NCBI RefSeq assembly: GCF_000166415.1
Contig: NC_014654.1
Coordinates: 2,046,001-2,110,000 of the forward strand
Length of the DNA: 64,000 nucleotides
Direction of reading: 5' to 3'
DNA from: Halanaerobium hydrogeniformans
Lineage (GTDB): Bacteria; Bacillota; Halanaerobiia; Halanaerobiales; Halanaerobiaceae
The notes under the pieces are model-generated. The model ran no database searches and had not been told where the DNA came from. It saw nothing but the letters and a program-made list of their open reading frames with translations. Numbering within the stretch: position 1 is the first letter of the stretch; each line of letters opens with the position of its first letter. Positions 8,279 to 19,271 of this stretch are shown here, in pieces. The translations under genes and the position numbers were made by a program.

Positions 8279-9679
8279 ATGACAAAAAAAGATTATGATG
8301 TAATAATTATCGGTGCTGGTCCTACTGGTATCTTTACTGCAATGGAATTAATTAAAAAAGATGCAGGCTTGAATATACTAATTTTAGAAAAAGGTACTGA
8401 CCTAAAAAAAAGAATTTGTCCAATGAAAGAAAACCCTGGAAAAGGTTGTGTAAATTGTAAAAGTTGTGCAATTGTTTCCGGATGGGGAGGTGCTGGGGCT
8501 TATAGTGACGGCAAATTATCTCTATCGCCTGATATAGGAGGTAACTTAGAAAAATATATTGGTAGACAGGCTTTAACAGATAATATCGCTTATGCGGATG
8601 ATATTTATATGGAATTCGGAGCTCCAGATAGAGTTTTTGGAGTACCAAAAGATCAACAAAATGAAATTCGCAAAAAAGCAGTTAAAGCAAAATTAAAATT
8701 TATTCCTGCTAGATTGAGACATTTAGGAACTGGCTACAGCCAGGTGGTCTTACAAAATATGCAGGATTATCTTGAAGAACATGGGGTTGAAATACGTTTC
8801 AATACCAATGTTAAAGAGTTTATAGTTGAAAAAGAAAAAATAAAAGCTGTTAAAACTGCTGACGGTAAAATCATTAAAGCTAAATTTGTTATGGCTGCTG
8901 CAGGAAGAGAAAATGCAGAATGGCTAACAGATCAGGCTAAAACCCTTGGAATTGAAACAGCCATTAATCCTGTTGATATTGGAGTCAGAGTTGAATGTCC
9001 AGCTGCAATAACTGAATATTTAACAGACAATTTATATGAGACCAAACTAATATATCATACACCTACTTTTGATGATAAAGTTAGAACATTTTGTATGTCT
9101 CCGTATGGAGAAGTTGTTAGTGAAAATAATCAGGGCTTGATAACAGTAAATGGTCACAGTCATTCTGATATCAAAACACATAATACTAATTTTGCCCTTC
9201 TTGTTAGTAAAACATTTACTGAGCCGTTTCATCAACCAATTACCTATGGTAAGGATATAGCAAAATTGGCAAATCTACTGGCTGGTGGGGTATTAGTCCA
9301 AAGACTTGGAGATTTATTAGATGGTAGGCGCACAACTGACGAAAGACTGGAAAGATCAATCACTGAACCTACACTTAAAGATGCTACTCCAGGTGATTTA
9401 TCATTAGTTCTTCCTCACAGACATCTAACAGGAATAATTGAAATGTTAAAGGCTTTAGATGAGCTAGCTCCAGGTTTATACAGCCGTGACACTCTTTTAT
9501 ATGGTGTCGAAGTTAAATTTTATTCCTCACGCCTTTCGGTAAAAAATAATCTAGAAAGCAAAGTAGATAATCTCTATTTTGGTGGTGATGGAGCAGGTAT
9601 AACAAGGGGACTAATGCAGGCTTCAGTTTCTGGAATAGTAATTGCCCGTTCAATTATGAAAAAAGAAAACATCAAATAA
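8279..9679 (+). CDS. FAD-dependent dehydrogenase, COG2509 family
   Basis: This 466-residue cytosolic flavoprotein belongs to the uncharacterised NAD(P)/FAD-dependent oxidoreductase group. The N-terminus has the Rossmann GAGPTG dinucleotide motif followed by a Glu at the end of the second strand (LILEKG). A cysteine-rich stretch (CPMKENPGKGCVNCKSC) and the hallmark SGWGGAGAYSDGKL follow. The C-terminus has a second FAD-binding segment, YFGGDGAGITRGLMQA. Its substrate is unknown. It is one of only two plus-strand genes here, with its own promoter and a strong terminator. TGGAGGTTT precedes the ATG. Confidence 0.88.
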   Translation: MTKKDYDVIIIGAGPTGIFTAMELIKKDAGLNILILEKGTDLKKRICPMKENPGKGCVNCKSCAIVSGWGGAGAYSDGKLSLSPDIGGNLEKYIGRQALTDNIAYADDIYMEFGAPDRVFGVPKDQQNEIRKKAVKAKLKFIPARLRHLGTGYSQVVLQNMQDYLEEHGVEIRFNTNVKEFIVEKEKIKAVKTADGKIIKAKFVMAAAGRENAEWLTDQAKTLGIETAINPVDIGVRVECPAAITEYLTDNLYETKLIYHTPTFDDKVRTFCMSPYGEVVSENNQGLITVNGHSHSDIKTHNTNFALLVSKTFTEPFHQPITYGKDIAKLANLLAGGVLVQRLGDLLDGRRTTDERLERSITEPTLKDATPGDLSLVLPHRHLTGIIEMLKALDELAPGLYSRDTLLYGVEVKFYSSRLSVKNNLESKVDNLYFGGDGAGITRGLMQASVSGIVIARSIMKKENIK

Positions 9680-9696
9680 ATTTGATTTAATATTTG

Positions 9697-9727
9697 AAAC
9701 CGGCTGTTGTTACAACAGCCGGTTTTT
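9697..9727 (+). terminator. Strong bidirectional terminator
   Basis: A perfect 13-bp stem (AAACCGGCTGTTG) with a 3-base loop is followed by T residues on the plus strand and flanked by A residues on the other side. It ends the flavoprotein gene and, in the opposite sense, the guaA-yerC operon. Confidence 0.9.
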
Positions 9728-9740
9728 ATATTGCTTTTAT

Positions 9741-10040
9741 TTAATTTTCATTATTTTTATTCAATCTTGCTAAAATTAAATTATAACCATCTTCCCCATA
9801 TTCTAAAGAACGCTTGACTCTGCTAATTGTAGCAGTACTAACACCTGTTTCCTCCACAATCTGATCATAAGTATAGCCTTCTTTAAGCATTCTTGCTACT
9901 TCTAATCTTTGCCCAAGAGCTTTAATCTCACCAACTGTAGCAATATCTCTAAAAAAGTCATAACACTCTTTTTCATCTTTTAAAAGCAAAATTGCCTTAA
10001 ACAACTGATCAGTAAATTTATCATCTACTTTTCTTGACAA
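9741..10040 (-). CDS. YerC/TrpR-family DNA-binding protein
   Basis: This 99-residue protein has the TrpR-like helix-turn-helix seen in the YerC/YecD family: the segment GEIKALGQRLEVARML is followed by YDQIVEETGVSTATISRVKR. The family includes trp-repressor relatives of unknown ligand. It starts 23 bases after the guaA stop, so it is probably the second gene of a guaA operon. Its target is not apparent. Confidence 0.85.
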   Translation of the reverse strand: MSRKVDDKFTDQLFKAILLLKDEKECYDFFRDIATVGEIKALGQRLEVARMLKEGYTYDQIVEETGVSTATISRVKRSLEYGEDGYNLILARLNKNNEN

Positions 10041-10063
10041 AGTTTACACCCCTTTTCTCTTAT

Positions 10064-11602
10064 TTACTCCCATTCAATAGTTCCAGGGGGTTTAGAAGTA
10101 ATATCATATACAACTCTGTTAACTTCAGATACCTGATTTACAATTCTATTAGAAATAGATTGCATTAACTCATAAGGCAATCTTGCCCAATCAGCAGTCA
10201 TAGCATCATCACTGTTTACCGCTCTTAAAATAATTGGATAACCATAAGTCCTTTCATCCCCCATAACTCCAACGCTGCGAAGATCTGGTAACACAGCAAA
10301 AGATTGCCATATTTCTTTATAAAGACCTGCATCTCTTATTTCTTCCTGTACAATTGCATCTGCATTTCTTAAGATATTTAATTTAGACTCATCAACATCA
10401 CCAATTATTCTAATCGCCAAGCCTGGTCCAGGAAAAGGTTGCCTCCAGACGATTTCTTCAGGTAGACCTAAAACCTCACCAATTTTTCTTACCTCATCTT
10501 TAAACAAAAAGTGAAGTGGTTCTACCAATTCTAAATTCATCTCATCAGGAAGTCCTCCTACATTATGATGACTTTTAATTGTGGCTGATTTTTCGGTACC
10601 TCCACTTTCAATAACATCAGAATAAATCGTACCCTGAACTAAATAACGTACATTTTCAAGTTTTTCCGCTTCTTCATCAAAAACCTTTATGAATTCTTCT
10701 CCAATTATTTTACGTTTTGCTTCAGGTTCACTAACACCACTCAATTTATCTAAAAATCGCTCTTTTGCATCTACATAAATTAATGGGATATTGAATTCTT
10801 CCCCAAAGGTTCTTCTAACCTGTTTTGCTTCTCCTTTGCGCAGTAAACCGTGATCAACAAAAATACAGGTTAACTGATCACCAATTGCTTTATGTACAAT
10901 TGCAGAAGCTACGGCAGAATCTACACCTCCGGAGAGACCACAGATAACTTTACCTTTACCAACCTGTTTTCTTATCGCTTCTATTTCTTCATTGATATAA
11001 TCTGCCATATTCCAACTTGCTTTAGCTTTTACTATTTTAAAAAGGAAATTATGAAGCATTGTTTTTCCTTCTAAAGTGTGATTTACTTCAGGATGAAATT
11101 GCACTCCATAAAAATCTCTTTCAAAATCTGCCATAGCAGCTGTATCTGTTAATTCAGTCTTAGCAATTCTTTCAAAACCATCTGGAAGCTTTTTGACATG
11201 ATCACCATGACTCATCCAGACCTGGGTTTTACTTTCGATATCTTTGAAAATATCCTTACCCGAAAAAATTTCTAAATTTGCCTTACCATATTCACCATGT
11301 TCAGCTTTTTCTACTACTCCACCTTCTAAAAGCTGAGCCATTAACTGCATTCCATAGCAGATTCCCATAATTGGTATCTGCAGTTCAAAAATTCCCTGAT
11401 TAACACCTGGAGCTCCAGCTAAGGTTACACTATCAGGACCTCCTGACAAAATAATAGCTAATGGATCAATTTCTTTAATTTCAGCTAAAGAAATATTATG
11501 TGGTTTTATTACCGAATACACATTAAATTCTCTTATTCTTCTTGCAATTAACTGACTGTACTGTCCCCCAAAATCAAGGATCAGTATTTTATCGTATTCC
11601 AT
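10064..11602 (-). CDS. guaA: GMP synthase (glutamine-hydrolysing)
   Basis: This enzyme converts XMP to GMP using glutamine and ATP, the last step of guanine nucleotide synthesis. The 512-residue protein has an N-terminal class I amidotransferase domain with nucleophile motif GICYGMQ and catalytic His/Glu in FHPEVNH. An ATP pyrophosphatase domain with the P-loop LSGGVDSAV follows, then the C-terminal dimerisation domain ending in the conserved KPPGTIEWE. Length is normal for the family. It has its own promoter. I see no purine riboswitch in the short leader. Confidence 0.97.
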   Translation of the reverse strand: MEYDKILILDFGGQYSQLIARRIREFNVYSVIKPHNISLAEIKEIDPLAIILSGGPDSVTLAGAPGVNQGIFELQIPIMGICYGMQLMAQLLEGGVVEKAEHGEYGKANLEIFSGKDIFKDIESKTQVWMSHGDHVKKLPDGFERIAKTELTDTAAMADFERDFYGVQFHPEVNHTLEGKTMLHNFLFKIVKAKASWNMADYINEEIEAIRKQVGKGKVICGLSGGVDSAVASAIVHKAIGDQLTCIFVDHGLLRKGEAKQVRRTFGEEFNIPLIYVDAKERFLDKLSGVSEPEAKRKIIGEEFIKVFDEEAEKLENVRYLVQGTIYSDVIESGGTEKSATIKSHHNVGGLPDEMNLELVEPLHFLFKDEVRKIGEVLGLPEEIVWRQPFPGPGLAIRIIGDVDESKLNILRNADAIVQEEIRDAGLYKEIWQSFAVLPDLRSVGVMGDERTYGYPIILRAVNSDDAMTADWARLPYELMQSISNRIVNQVSEVNRVVYDITSKPPGTIEWE

Positions 11603-11631
11603 CTAATTCCCCTTCCGCTTTTATTTACTAA

Positions 11632-11661
11632 AGTATACAGTGGAAAATACACTTTTGTCAA
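11632..11661 (-). promoter_or_regulatory. Sigma-A-type promoter of guaA
   Basis: TTGACA, an 18-base spacer and TATACT are seen on the minus strand, ending about 30 bases before the guaA start. Confidence 0.7.
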
Positions 11662-11688
11662 GGTAGAAAATAAAGATATTAATCTAAA

Positions 11689-11727
11689 AGCTCCCCTGCT
11701 TGAAAACAAATTTTCCAGAGGGGAGCT
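11689..11727 (-). terminator. Terminator of the ppdK operon
   Basis: A perfect 9-bp stem AGCTCCCCT/AGGGGAGCT is followed on the minus strand by TTTT. It lies about 43 bases after the ppdK stop. Confidence 0.88.
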
Positions 11728-11769
11728 GTTAATTCTTGATTTAATATTTAATTTTAATTGTCTTGATAA

Positions 11770-14394
11770 TTAATCATTATTTATTGCTGACTGAGCAGCT
11801 GCAAGTCTGGCAATAGGAACCCTATATGGTGAGCAGGAAACATAATCTAAACCTACTCTATGACAGAAATCTATTGAAGAAGGTTCTCCACCATGTTCAC
11901 CACAAATTCCTATTTTTAAGTCTTTTTTCGTTTGTCTTCCGAGCTTAACAGCCATATCTACTAATTTCCCAACACCCTCTTGATCAAGGGTCGCAAATGG
12001 ATCTTTTCGGAATATTTCTTTATCCATGTACTGATTAATGAATTTACCGGCATCATCACGAGAGAATCCATAGGTCATCTGGGTTAAATCATTGGTTCCA
12101 AAGGAGAAGAAGTCAGCATGTTTAGCAATATCATCTGCTAATAAGGCTGCTCTTGGAATCTCGATCATGGTACCAATAGTATAACTGAGATCAACACTAG
12201 ATTGATCTATCAATTCTTCTGCGACCTCTAAGGCCTGCTCCCTTAAAATAGCCAGTTCTTTTTCAGTGCCAATTAAAGGAATCATGATATCAGCCTGAAC
12301 ATCATATCCCATTTCTTCATTAACCTCTAATGCTGCGGAAATGATAGCTTTAACCTGCATTTTATAAATTTCAGGATAGCTGATACCCAGACGGCAGCCT
12401 CTATGGCCCAGCATAGGATTCATTTCTTCCAGCTCTTCAATCGTTCTTTTTAAGCTTTCAACTGGAATAGAAAGTTCATCTGCTAAAGATTTAATATCTT
12501 TTTCATTTTGTGGTAAAAATTCATGTAACGGTGGATCCAATAGTCTAATTGTTACAGCCTTATCTTCCATAACTTTAAATATTTCTTTGAAATCATCTTT
12601 TTGATAGGGGAAAAGCTTATCTAAAGCTTTTTGCCGTTTTTTCTTGGTATTCGCAACTATCATTTCCCGAACCGAAATGATCCTGCCGCTTTCAAAGAAC
12701 ATATGCTCTGTTCTACATAAACCAATTCCTTCTGCACCAAAATCAAGTGCTACTCCCGCATCCTTAGGTGTATCTGCATTTGTATAGATACCAAGCTGTC
12801 TGTATTCATCAGACCATTCCATTAGCATCATGAAATTATCACTTAAATGTGCTTCTGTGGTTTCTATTACACCTGCATATACTTCACCTAAGCTACCATT
12901 TAGGGATATATAATCACCTTCATTAAAGACTCTATCATCAACATAGAACTTTTTAGCATCTTCATCTACTCTGATATCTCCAACACCTGCAACACAGCAT
13001 TTACCCATACCTCTTGCTACAACAGCTGCATGAGAAGTCATACCACCTCTTGAAGTTAAAATACCTTCAGCTTTGACCATTCCTTCAATATCTTCAGGTG
13101 ATGTTTCTTTACGAACCAGAATCACATCTTCACCGGCTTCTGCAGCATCTACAGCATCTTCAGAAGTAAAATAAACTTTACCTGTTGCTGCCCCTGGTGA
13201 AGCAGCAAGGCCTTGAGCTAACTTATCAGCTTTTTCTAATTCATCTTTTTTGAAATTAGGATGAAGCAGCTGACTTATATCTTCAGGATCTACTCTTAAA
13301 ATTGCTGTCTCTTTATCGATCAAACCTTCTTCTTCCATATCTACTGCAATATTAACCGCAGCATCTGCAGTTCTTTTACCTGTCCTGGTCTGGAGTACAT
13401 ATAAGTCTCCTTCTTGAATGGTAAATTCTATATCCTGCATATCTTTGTAATGCTCTTCTAATGTTTCAGTTAATTCTACGAATTCTTCATAAACTTCAGG
13501 CATTAATCTTTTGAGTTCACTAATATCTTTAGGAGTTCTTATTCCTGCTACAACATCTTCACCCTGAGCATTGAGTAAAAATTCTCCAAAGACTTTATTT
13601 TCTCCAGTTGCTGGGTTTCTGGTAAAAGCAACTCCAGTACCAGAATTTTCTCCTATGTTACCAAAAACCATTGTTTGCACATTAACTGCAGTACCTAAAT
13701 CATGAGGAATATCATTAATATTCCTATATGATCTGGCTCGAGAGTTATTCCAGGAACTAAAAACAGCTTTAACAGCCATTAAAAGCTGCTCTTCTGGTTT
13801 TTGTGGAAACTCTATGTTTTTGCGCTTCTTAATTAAATTTTTAAATTTTTCAATTATATCTTTTAAATCTTGAACTTCAAGATCAGTGTCATTGTCATAA
13901 CCATTTTTTTCTTTTCTTTTTTCTAGAAAATTATCAAACTCATAAGCAGGAATACCTAAGACAACATTACCAAACATCTGAATGAGCCTTCTGTAGCTGT
14001 CATAAGCAAATCTAGGATTTGATGTTTTTTTAGCAAGACCCTCAACACTTTTATCATTTAAGCCCAAGTTTAAAATAGTATCCATCATACCAGGCATAGA
14101 AATCACTGCACCTGAGCGAACAGAAACTAACAAGGGGTCTTCTAAATCACCAAACTTTTTACCCTGCTTTTTTTCTAACTCTTTCATGTAATCAAAAATA
14201 CCCTCTTTAATTTGGTCTTCAAGCTTTTCACCCATTTCAAGATATCTAATACAGGCTTCGGTTGTGATTGTAAATCCTGGAGGTACTGGCAATCCAATAT
14301 TGCTCATTTCAGCAAGATTAGCTCCTTTACCACCTAACAACGACTTCATTTCTTTTTTACCTTCGTCAAATGAGTAGATATACTTTTTCAACAA
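11770..14394 (-). CDS. ppdK: Pyruvate, phosphate dikinase
   Basis: This 874-residue enzyme interconverts pyruvate, ATP and phosphate with PEP, AMP and PPi, serving glycolysis or PEP synthesis in anaerobes. The N-terminal ATP-grasp domain begins at LLGGKGANLAEM. The phosphohistidine swivelling domain has GGMTSHAAVVARGMGK, with the catalytic His and the upstream Thr/Ser phosphorylation site. The C-terminal PEP-binding TIM barrel has FFSFGTNDLTQM and the catalytic Cys in YVSCSPYRVPIARL. It follows its dedicated regulator by 14 bases, so the two are co-transcribed. Confidence 0.97.
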   Translation of the reverse strand: MLKKYIYSFDEGKKEMKSLLGGKGANLAEMSNIGLPVPPGFTITTEACIRYLEMGEKLEDQIKEGIFDYMKELEKKQGKKFGDLEDPLLVSVRSGAVISMPGMMDTILNLGLNDKSVEGLAKKTSNPRFAYDSYRRLIQMFGNVVLGIPAYEFDNFLEKRKEKNGYDNDTDLEVQDLKDIIEKFKNLIKKRKNIEFPQKPEEQLLMAVKAVFSSWNNSRARSYRNINDIPHDLGTAVNVQTMVFGNIGENSGTGVAFTRNPATGENKVFGEFLLNAQGEDVVAGIRTPKDISELKRLMPEVYEEFVELTETLEEHYKDMQDIEFTIQEGDLYVLQTRTGKRTADAAVNIAVDMEEEGLIDKETAILRVDPEDISQLLHPNFKKDELEKADKLAQGLAASPGAATGKVYFTSEDAVDAAEAGEDVILVRKETSPEDIEGMVKAEGILTSRGGMTSHAAVVARGMGKCCVAGVGDIRVDEDAKKFYVDDRVFNEGDYISLNGSLGEVYAGVIETTEAHLSDNFMMLMEWSDEYRQLGIYTNADTPKDAGVALDFGAEGIGLCRTEHMFFESGRIISVREMIVANTKKKRQKALDKLFPYQKDDFKEIFKVMEDKAVTIRLLDPPLHEFLPQNEKDIKSLADELSIPVESLKRTIEELEEMNPMLGHRGCRLGISYPEIYKMQVKAIISAALEVNEEMGYDVQADIMIPLIGTEKELAILREQALEVAEELIDQSSVDLSYTIGTMIEIPRAALLADDIAKHADFFSFGTNDLTQMTYGFSRDDAGKFINQYMDKEIFRKDPFATLDQEGVGKLVDMAVKLGRQTKKDLKIGICGEHGGEPSSIDFCHRVGLDYVSCSPYRVPIARLAAAQSAINND

Positions 14395-14408
14395 AACCCC
14401 TCCTTAAA

Positions 14409-15218
14409 TTAATTTAAATCATTGATAATATCAATAATTAAATTTGCTGCTTCTTCAACAGCTTTTTTTGTCATATCTATTACTGGGCAACCCACTCGCC
14501 GCATAATTTTTTCAGCATAATCTAATTCTTCAATGATTTTATCTATCGAAACATAATCAACTCCACTATCAAGCCCAAGCACTCTAATCCTCTCTCTTCT
14601 TATTTCAATTAGATCTGAAGGATCAATTGTTAAACCAATCACTTTTTTTCTTGGAGCTTCATAAACCTGATCAGGTACCTTAGCACCTTTTACAAGGGGA
14701 ATATTAACCACTTTATAATTTTTATGTGCCAGGTACATACTTAAAGGAGTTTTTGAAGAACGAGATACTCCTATGAGGACTATATCTGCTTTTAAAATTC
14801 CTCTTGGGTCTTTGCCATCATCATATTTTACGGCAAATTCTACTGCCTCTACTCGCTTAAAATAATCTTCATCTAATTTTCTTATCACCCCCGATTCTCG
14901 TGCTGGTTCTTGGCCAATAAAATCAGTAAAAGTTGAAAGACAGGGGCCCATTATATCAATAAAGGGAAACCCTTTTTTTTGACATTTATCTTCTAAATAT
15001 TGAGCTGTTTCTTGATTAACTATTGTATATACAACAATAGAGTTTCTATTATCTATTGGGTCTAAAATATCATCTATTTTAGTTCTACTTTCCACATATG
15101 GATGTTTTTTAATTTCATAATCTGCATTTTTATACTGTTCTGCTGCCGCCCGAGCCACCTGCTCAGCTGTATCACCAACTGAATCAGATATAACATAAAT
15201 ATCAAATTCTTTTATCAT
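14409..15218 (-). CDS. PPDK regulatory protein (bifunctional kinase/pyrophosphorylase)
   Basis: This 269-residue DUF299-family protein inactivates PPDK by ADP-dependent phosphorylation of its active-site Thr/Ser and reactivates it with phosphate. The nucleotide-binding motif is IGVSRSSKTPLSMYLA, and the N-terminus YVISDSVGDTAEQVA is typical. It is immediately upstream of ppdK in the same transcript, which fits this role over the related PEP synthase regulator. A near-consensus promoter precedes it. Confidence 0.93.
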   Translation of the reverse strand: MIKEFDIYVISDSVGDTAEQVARAAAEQYKNADYEIKKHPYVESRTKIDDILDPIDNRNSIVVYTIVNQETAQYLEDKCQKKGFPFIDIMGPCLSTFTDFIGQEPARESGVIRKLDEDYFKRVEAVEFAVKYDDGKDPRGILKADIVLIGVSRSSKTPLSMYLAHKNYKVVNIPLVKGAKVPDQVYEAPRKKVIGLTIDPSDLIEIRRERIRVLGLDSGVDYVSIDKIIEELDYAEKIMRRVGCPVIDMTKKAVEEAANLIIDIINDLN

Positions 15219-15273
15219 ATAACCACCCTATCCCACAGCATTTTATTGTTAAATTTTAATTTAATCCATCTAT

Positions 15274-15302
15274 ATTATAACACTACAAAGAAAAAAATTC
15301 AA
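15274..15302 (-). promoter_or_regulatory. Sigma-A-type promoter of the ppdK operon
   Basis: TTGAAT, a 17-base spacer and TATAAT are seen on the minus strand about 55 bases before the PPDK regulator start. Confidence 0.75.
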
Positions 15303-15464
15303 TATTTAGAAAATTAATGTTATTTGTAAATATATAGAAATTTTTAAGGATAAATAACTTAATAGTTGAATTTAAGTTTTATTTATTTAAAATTATTTCC
15401 TTAAAAATCTATAATCAATTTCTCTAATTATTTTATTCTCTAAAAGAATTAAAAAACCTTTTAT
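15303..15464. other. Intergenic AT-rich stretch, nothing recognised
   Basis: This is the middle of a 316-base gap between the ppdK operon promoter and the groEL terminator. It is very AT-rich with many stops in all frames, and I see no gene or clear structure. Confidence 0.5.
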
Positions 15465-15473
15465 AAATTTAAA

Positions 15474-15500
15474 AAAGTGCACCCCTGAGGGATGCACTTT
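15474..15500 (-). terminator. Terminator of groESL
   Basis: The inverted repeat AAAGTGCA/TGCACTTT, extended by CCC/GGG, is followed on the minus strand by a T run. It lies about 35 bases after the groEL stop. Confidence 0.9.
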
Positions 15501-15534
15501 ATAATAAGTCAATTATTTATGAATGGAATCAGGC

Positions 15535-17202
<1,668 letters not shown>

Positions 17203-17396
17203 TTAAACCTCCTATGATAAAACTGAGTTATATTTTAATATTATTACTAAACTTCTTTCTTTATCAGAAATTCAACAACATTTAACAGTCTTTATTGAGA
17301 ATAGAAATTATGTTTTTGATTACTCAAAAAAGAAAATACAATCTCCTAAACATTAAAAAAACTTTAAAAGTATTAAAGAATTTTTAGACTGAATAT

Positions 17397-17690
17397 CTAG
17401 TTAATTACTGCTAAAACATCTTTGATTTCAAGAATAATATATTCTTCTTCGTCAATTTCTACTTTTGTTCCAGCATATTTATCAAATACTACTAGATCTC
17501 CAACCGCTACTGGATCATCCTGTCCTTCTTCAGCGATGTTATCTCCCACAGCAACTATTTTACCCTGTTGTGGTTTTTCATCTTTTTGAGCTGAATCAGG
17601 AATTACAATTCCACCTTCTGTGGTTTTTTCTTCTTTTTCATCTTTTAAATATTGTACTGCAACTTTGTTATTCAATGGTTTAATACTCAT
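17397..17690 (-). CDS. groES: Co-chaperonin GroES (Hsp10)
   Basis: This 97-residue lid of the GroEL chamber has the mobile loop region EEKTTEGGIVIPDSAQKDEKP and the family C-terminus YIILEIKDVLAVI. Its length is normal. It is the first gene of the heat-shock pair, directly preceded by a ribosome-binding site, a perfect CIRCE operator and a good promoter. Confidence 0.97.
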   Translation of the reverse strand: MSIKPLNNKVAVQYLKDEKEEKTTEGGIVIPDSAQKDEKPQQGKIVAVGDNIAEEGQDDPVAVGDLVVFDKYAGTKVEIDEEEYIILEIKDVLAVIN

Positions 17691-17727
17691 TAAAAAATAA
17701 CCCCCTTCATTTTATTTTCATTTATGA

Positions 17728-17754
17728 TTAGCACTCAATTGAGGTGAGTGCTAA
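17728..17754 (-). promoter_or_regulatory. CIRCE operator (HrcA binding site)
   Basis: TTAGCACTC, nine bases, then GAGTGCTAA match the CIRCE consensus exactly. It sits between the promoter and groES, so HrcA would repress groESL and heat would release it. hrcA itself is not in the window. Confidence 0.97.
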
Positions 17755-17768
17755 CAAGCACTGTAAAT

Positions 17769-17797
17769 ATAATATCTAAGAAGGAAATTAAAATCAA
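17769..17797 (-). promoter_or_regulatory. Sigma-A-type promoter of groESL
   Basis: TTGATT, a 17-base spacer and TATTAT are seen on the minus strand, 15 bases upstream of the CIRCE element. Confidence 0.78.
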
Positions 17798-17913
17798 GCT
17801 CAATAAAAGACCAATAAGAAGGTTTATAGTTTAATAAATGCTCTTAAAGTTAATTATCTCTTTCATTCTTTTAATATCTTTAAAATTATTAATTATATAG
17901 TGCTATTTGCTAA

Positions 17914-19263
17914 TTATAATAAAATAACCTCACAATCATATCTATCTTCAAGTTCTGTATATGCATTTCCAGCTAAATCATTTCCATAATAATCATAAAT
18001 TATCTCTGGTAAAATCAATCTTTTGAAGTTAAAGTTAGACTTTTCAATAATTTTTATAAGATCACTATTTAATAACAAACCGGCAGCAAAAATATTACCT
18101 CCAAAAAATTCATTTTCCGCTTTTAATAAAGCAAAATTATATTTTCCCTTTAAAAATTTTTTTGTGATATTTTTTAGTAGTGGAAAGGCAATTTTTGAAC
18201 AAAGAACTGCAGTTGAAATGTTTTCTTTAGCTTTTAGACTCTGTTCAAGATAAGCTAATAGTTTTTCTTTTTTTCTGGAAGATATATCATAGGCCATAAT
18301 AATACCTGATTTTTCTTTTCCCTTTTTTATTAAACTAATGGTTATTGTTTGTTTTTTTCTTTTAAGCAATAATTCTGGATCTGCGGATTTTTTGATTTTA
18401 TAAAAAGCATCAACCCTACTTTGGGTTTTTTCTCCATTTACTTTTATAATTATATCACTTTTTTTTAATCCTGCTAAATCTGCTGCAGAATTTTTAATAA
18501 TCCCCTCAATATTAGCATTTAAATTATCAATGATCTGCGGCTCAATTATAATTGGATAAGAATATTTTTCCGCTTTACTGTCAAGAAATTGTTTTAATTG
18601 AAAATAATATTCTGCTCCAGCAACATTATCTCCTCTTGCAAAATCGCTAAAACCAGCCAAAAATATTCTTAAAGTTTGAGGTGGATTATGTTTTTCTAAA
18701 AAATCAAGAGTTTGTTCTAAACTTGAAAAGCCTCGCATATGGTGCATTGAAACTATACTTGCCTGAAAATTTATTGGATAATTTTTTAGTTCTTTAATTA
18801 TTTTAAAGACATTATCTGGCTGTGGATCATTCATTAAAAAAACCCGTTCTTCTGGACCGGGGGCATTTAAAGAAATATTTAACTCCAATGGTGCTAATTT
18901 TGCTAATTGCTTTAGTTCTTTTTCTTCAATAAAAGAAGCACTTGTGGTTATTTTAATTTCTACTCCAGGTCTTTTTTTTCTTAAAAGTTTTAGTATTTTC
19001 ATTATTTTAGGATGAGCAAATGGCTCTCCCTCAATAATTTTACTGGCTGATTCTCCTATAATAACGGGCTTTTTATGATCAAGAAATTCCAACATGATTT
19101 TAATAAGCTCAAAATCTAAATGCCCAAAGCTGTATGTTTCAATTTCAGGAGGATTATTTTTATGGCTGCAAAAAATACAATTCAATTTGCAAATAGAAGT
19201 CAAAGGCAAAATATTATTTTCTTTTACAGTTTTAAATAAAATTTCTTTTTTATCTTTTAGCAT
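17914..19263 (-). CDS. Radical SAM protein with PDZ and DUF512-like domains
   Basis: This 449-residue protein has the radical SAM cluster motif CxxxCxxC at Cys25, Cys29 and Cys32. A PDZ-like segment follows near residues 250-310 (GIIKNSAADLAGLKKSD then IIIKVNGEK). The C-terminal part (ENEFFGGNIFAAGLLLNSDL, then LILPE) resembles DUF512. Known DUF512 radical SAM proteins, as I recall them, have the PDZ part first, so this order is unusual. The substrate is unknown. It follows tsaD by 8 bases and ends the proBAC-tsa run, with no convincing terminator seen. Confidence 0.75.
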   Translation of the reverse strand: MLKDKKEILFKTVKENNILPLTSICKLNCIFCSHKNNPPEIETYSFGHLDFELIKIMLEFLDHKKPVIIGESASKIIEGEPFAHPKIMKILKLLRKKRPGVEIKITTSASFIEEKELKQLAKLAPLELNISLNAPGPEERVFLMNDPQPDNVFKIIKELKNYPINFQASIVSMHHMRGFSSLEQTLDFLEKHNPPQTLRIFLAGFSDFARGDNVAGAEYYFQLKQFLDSKAEKYSYPIIIEPQIIDNLNANIEGIIKNSAADLAGLKKSDIIIKVNGEKTQSRVDAFYKIKKSADPELLLKRKKQTITISLIKKGKEKSGIIMAYDISSRKKEKLLAYLEQSLKAKENISTAVLCSKIAFPLLKNITKKFLKGKYNFALLKAENEFFGGNIFAAGLLLNSDLIKIIEKSNFNFKRLILPEIIYDYYGNDLAGNAYTELEDRYDCEVILL

Positions 19264-19271
19264 CTTTTCAC

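Noticed and set aside
8352-8648. Minus-strand open frame inside the flavoprotein gene
   Set aside because: Its Tyr/Leu-rich product has no recognisable features and it is fully covered by a well-supported gene.
11603-11769. Purine riboswitch before guaA
   Set aside because: The leader after the promoter is about 30 bases, too short, and the conserved core is absent.
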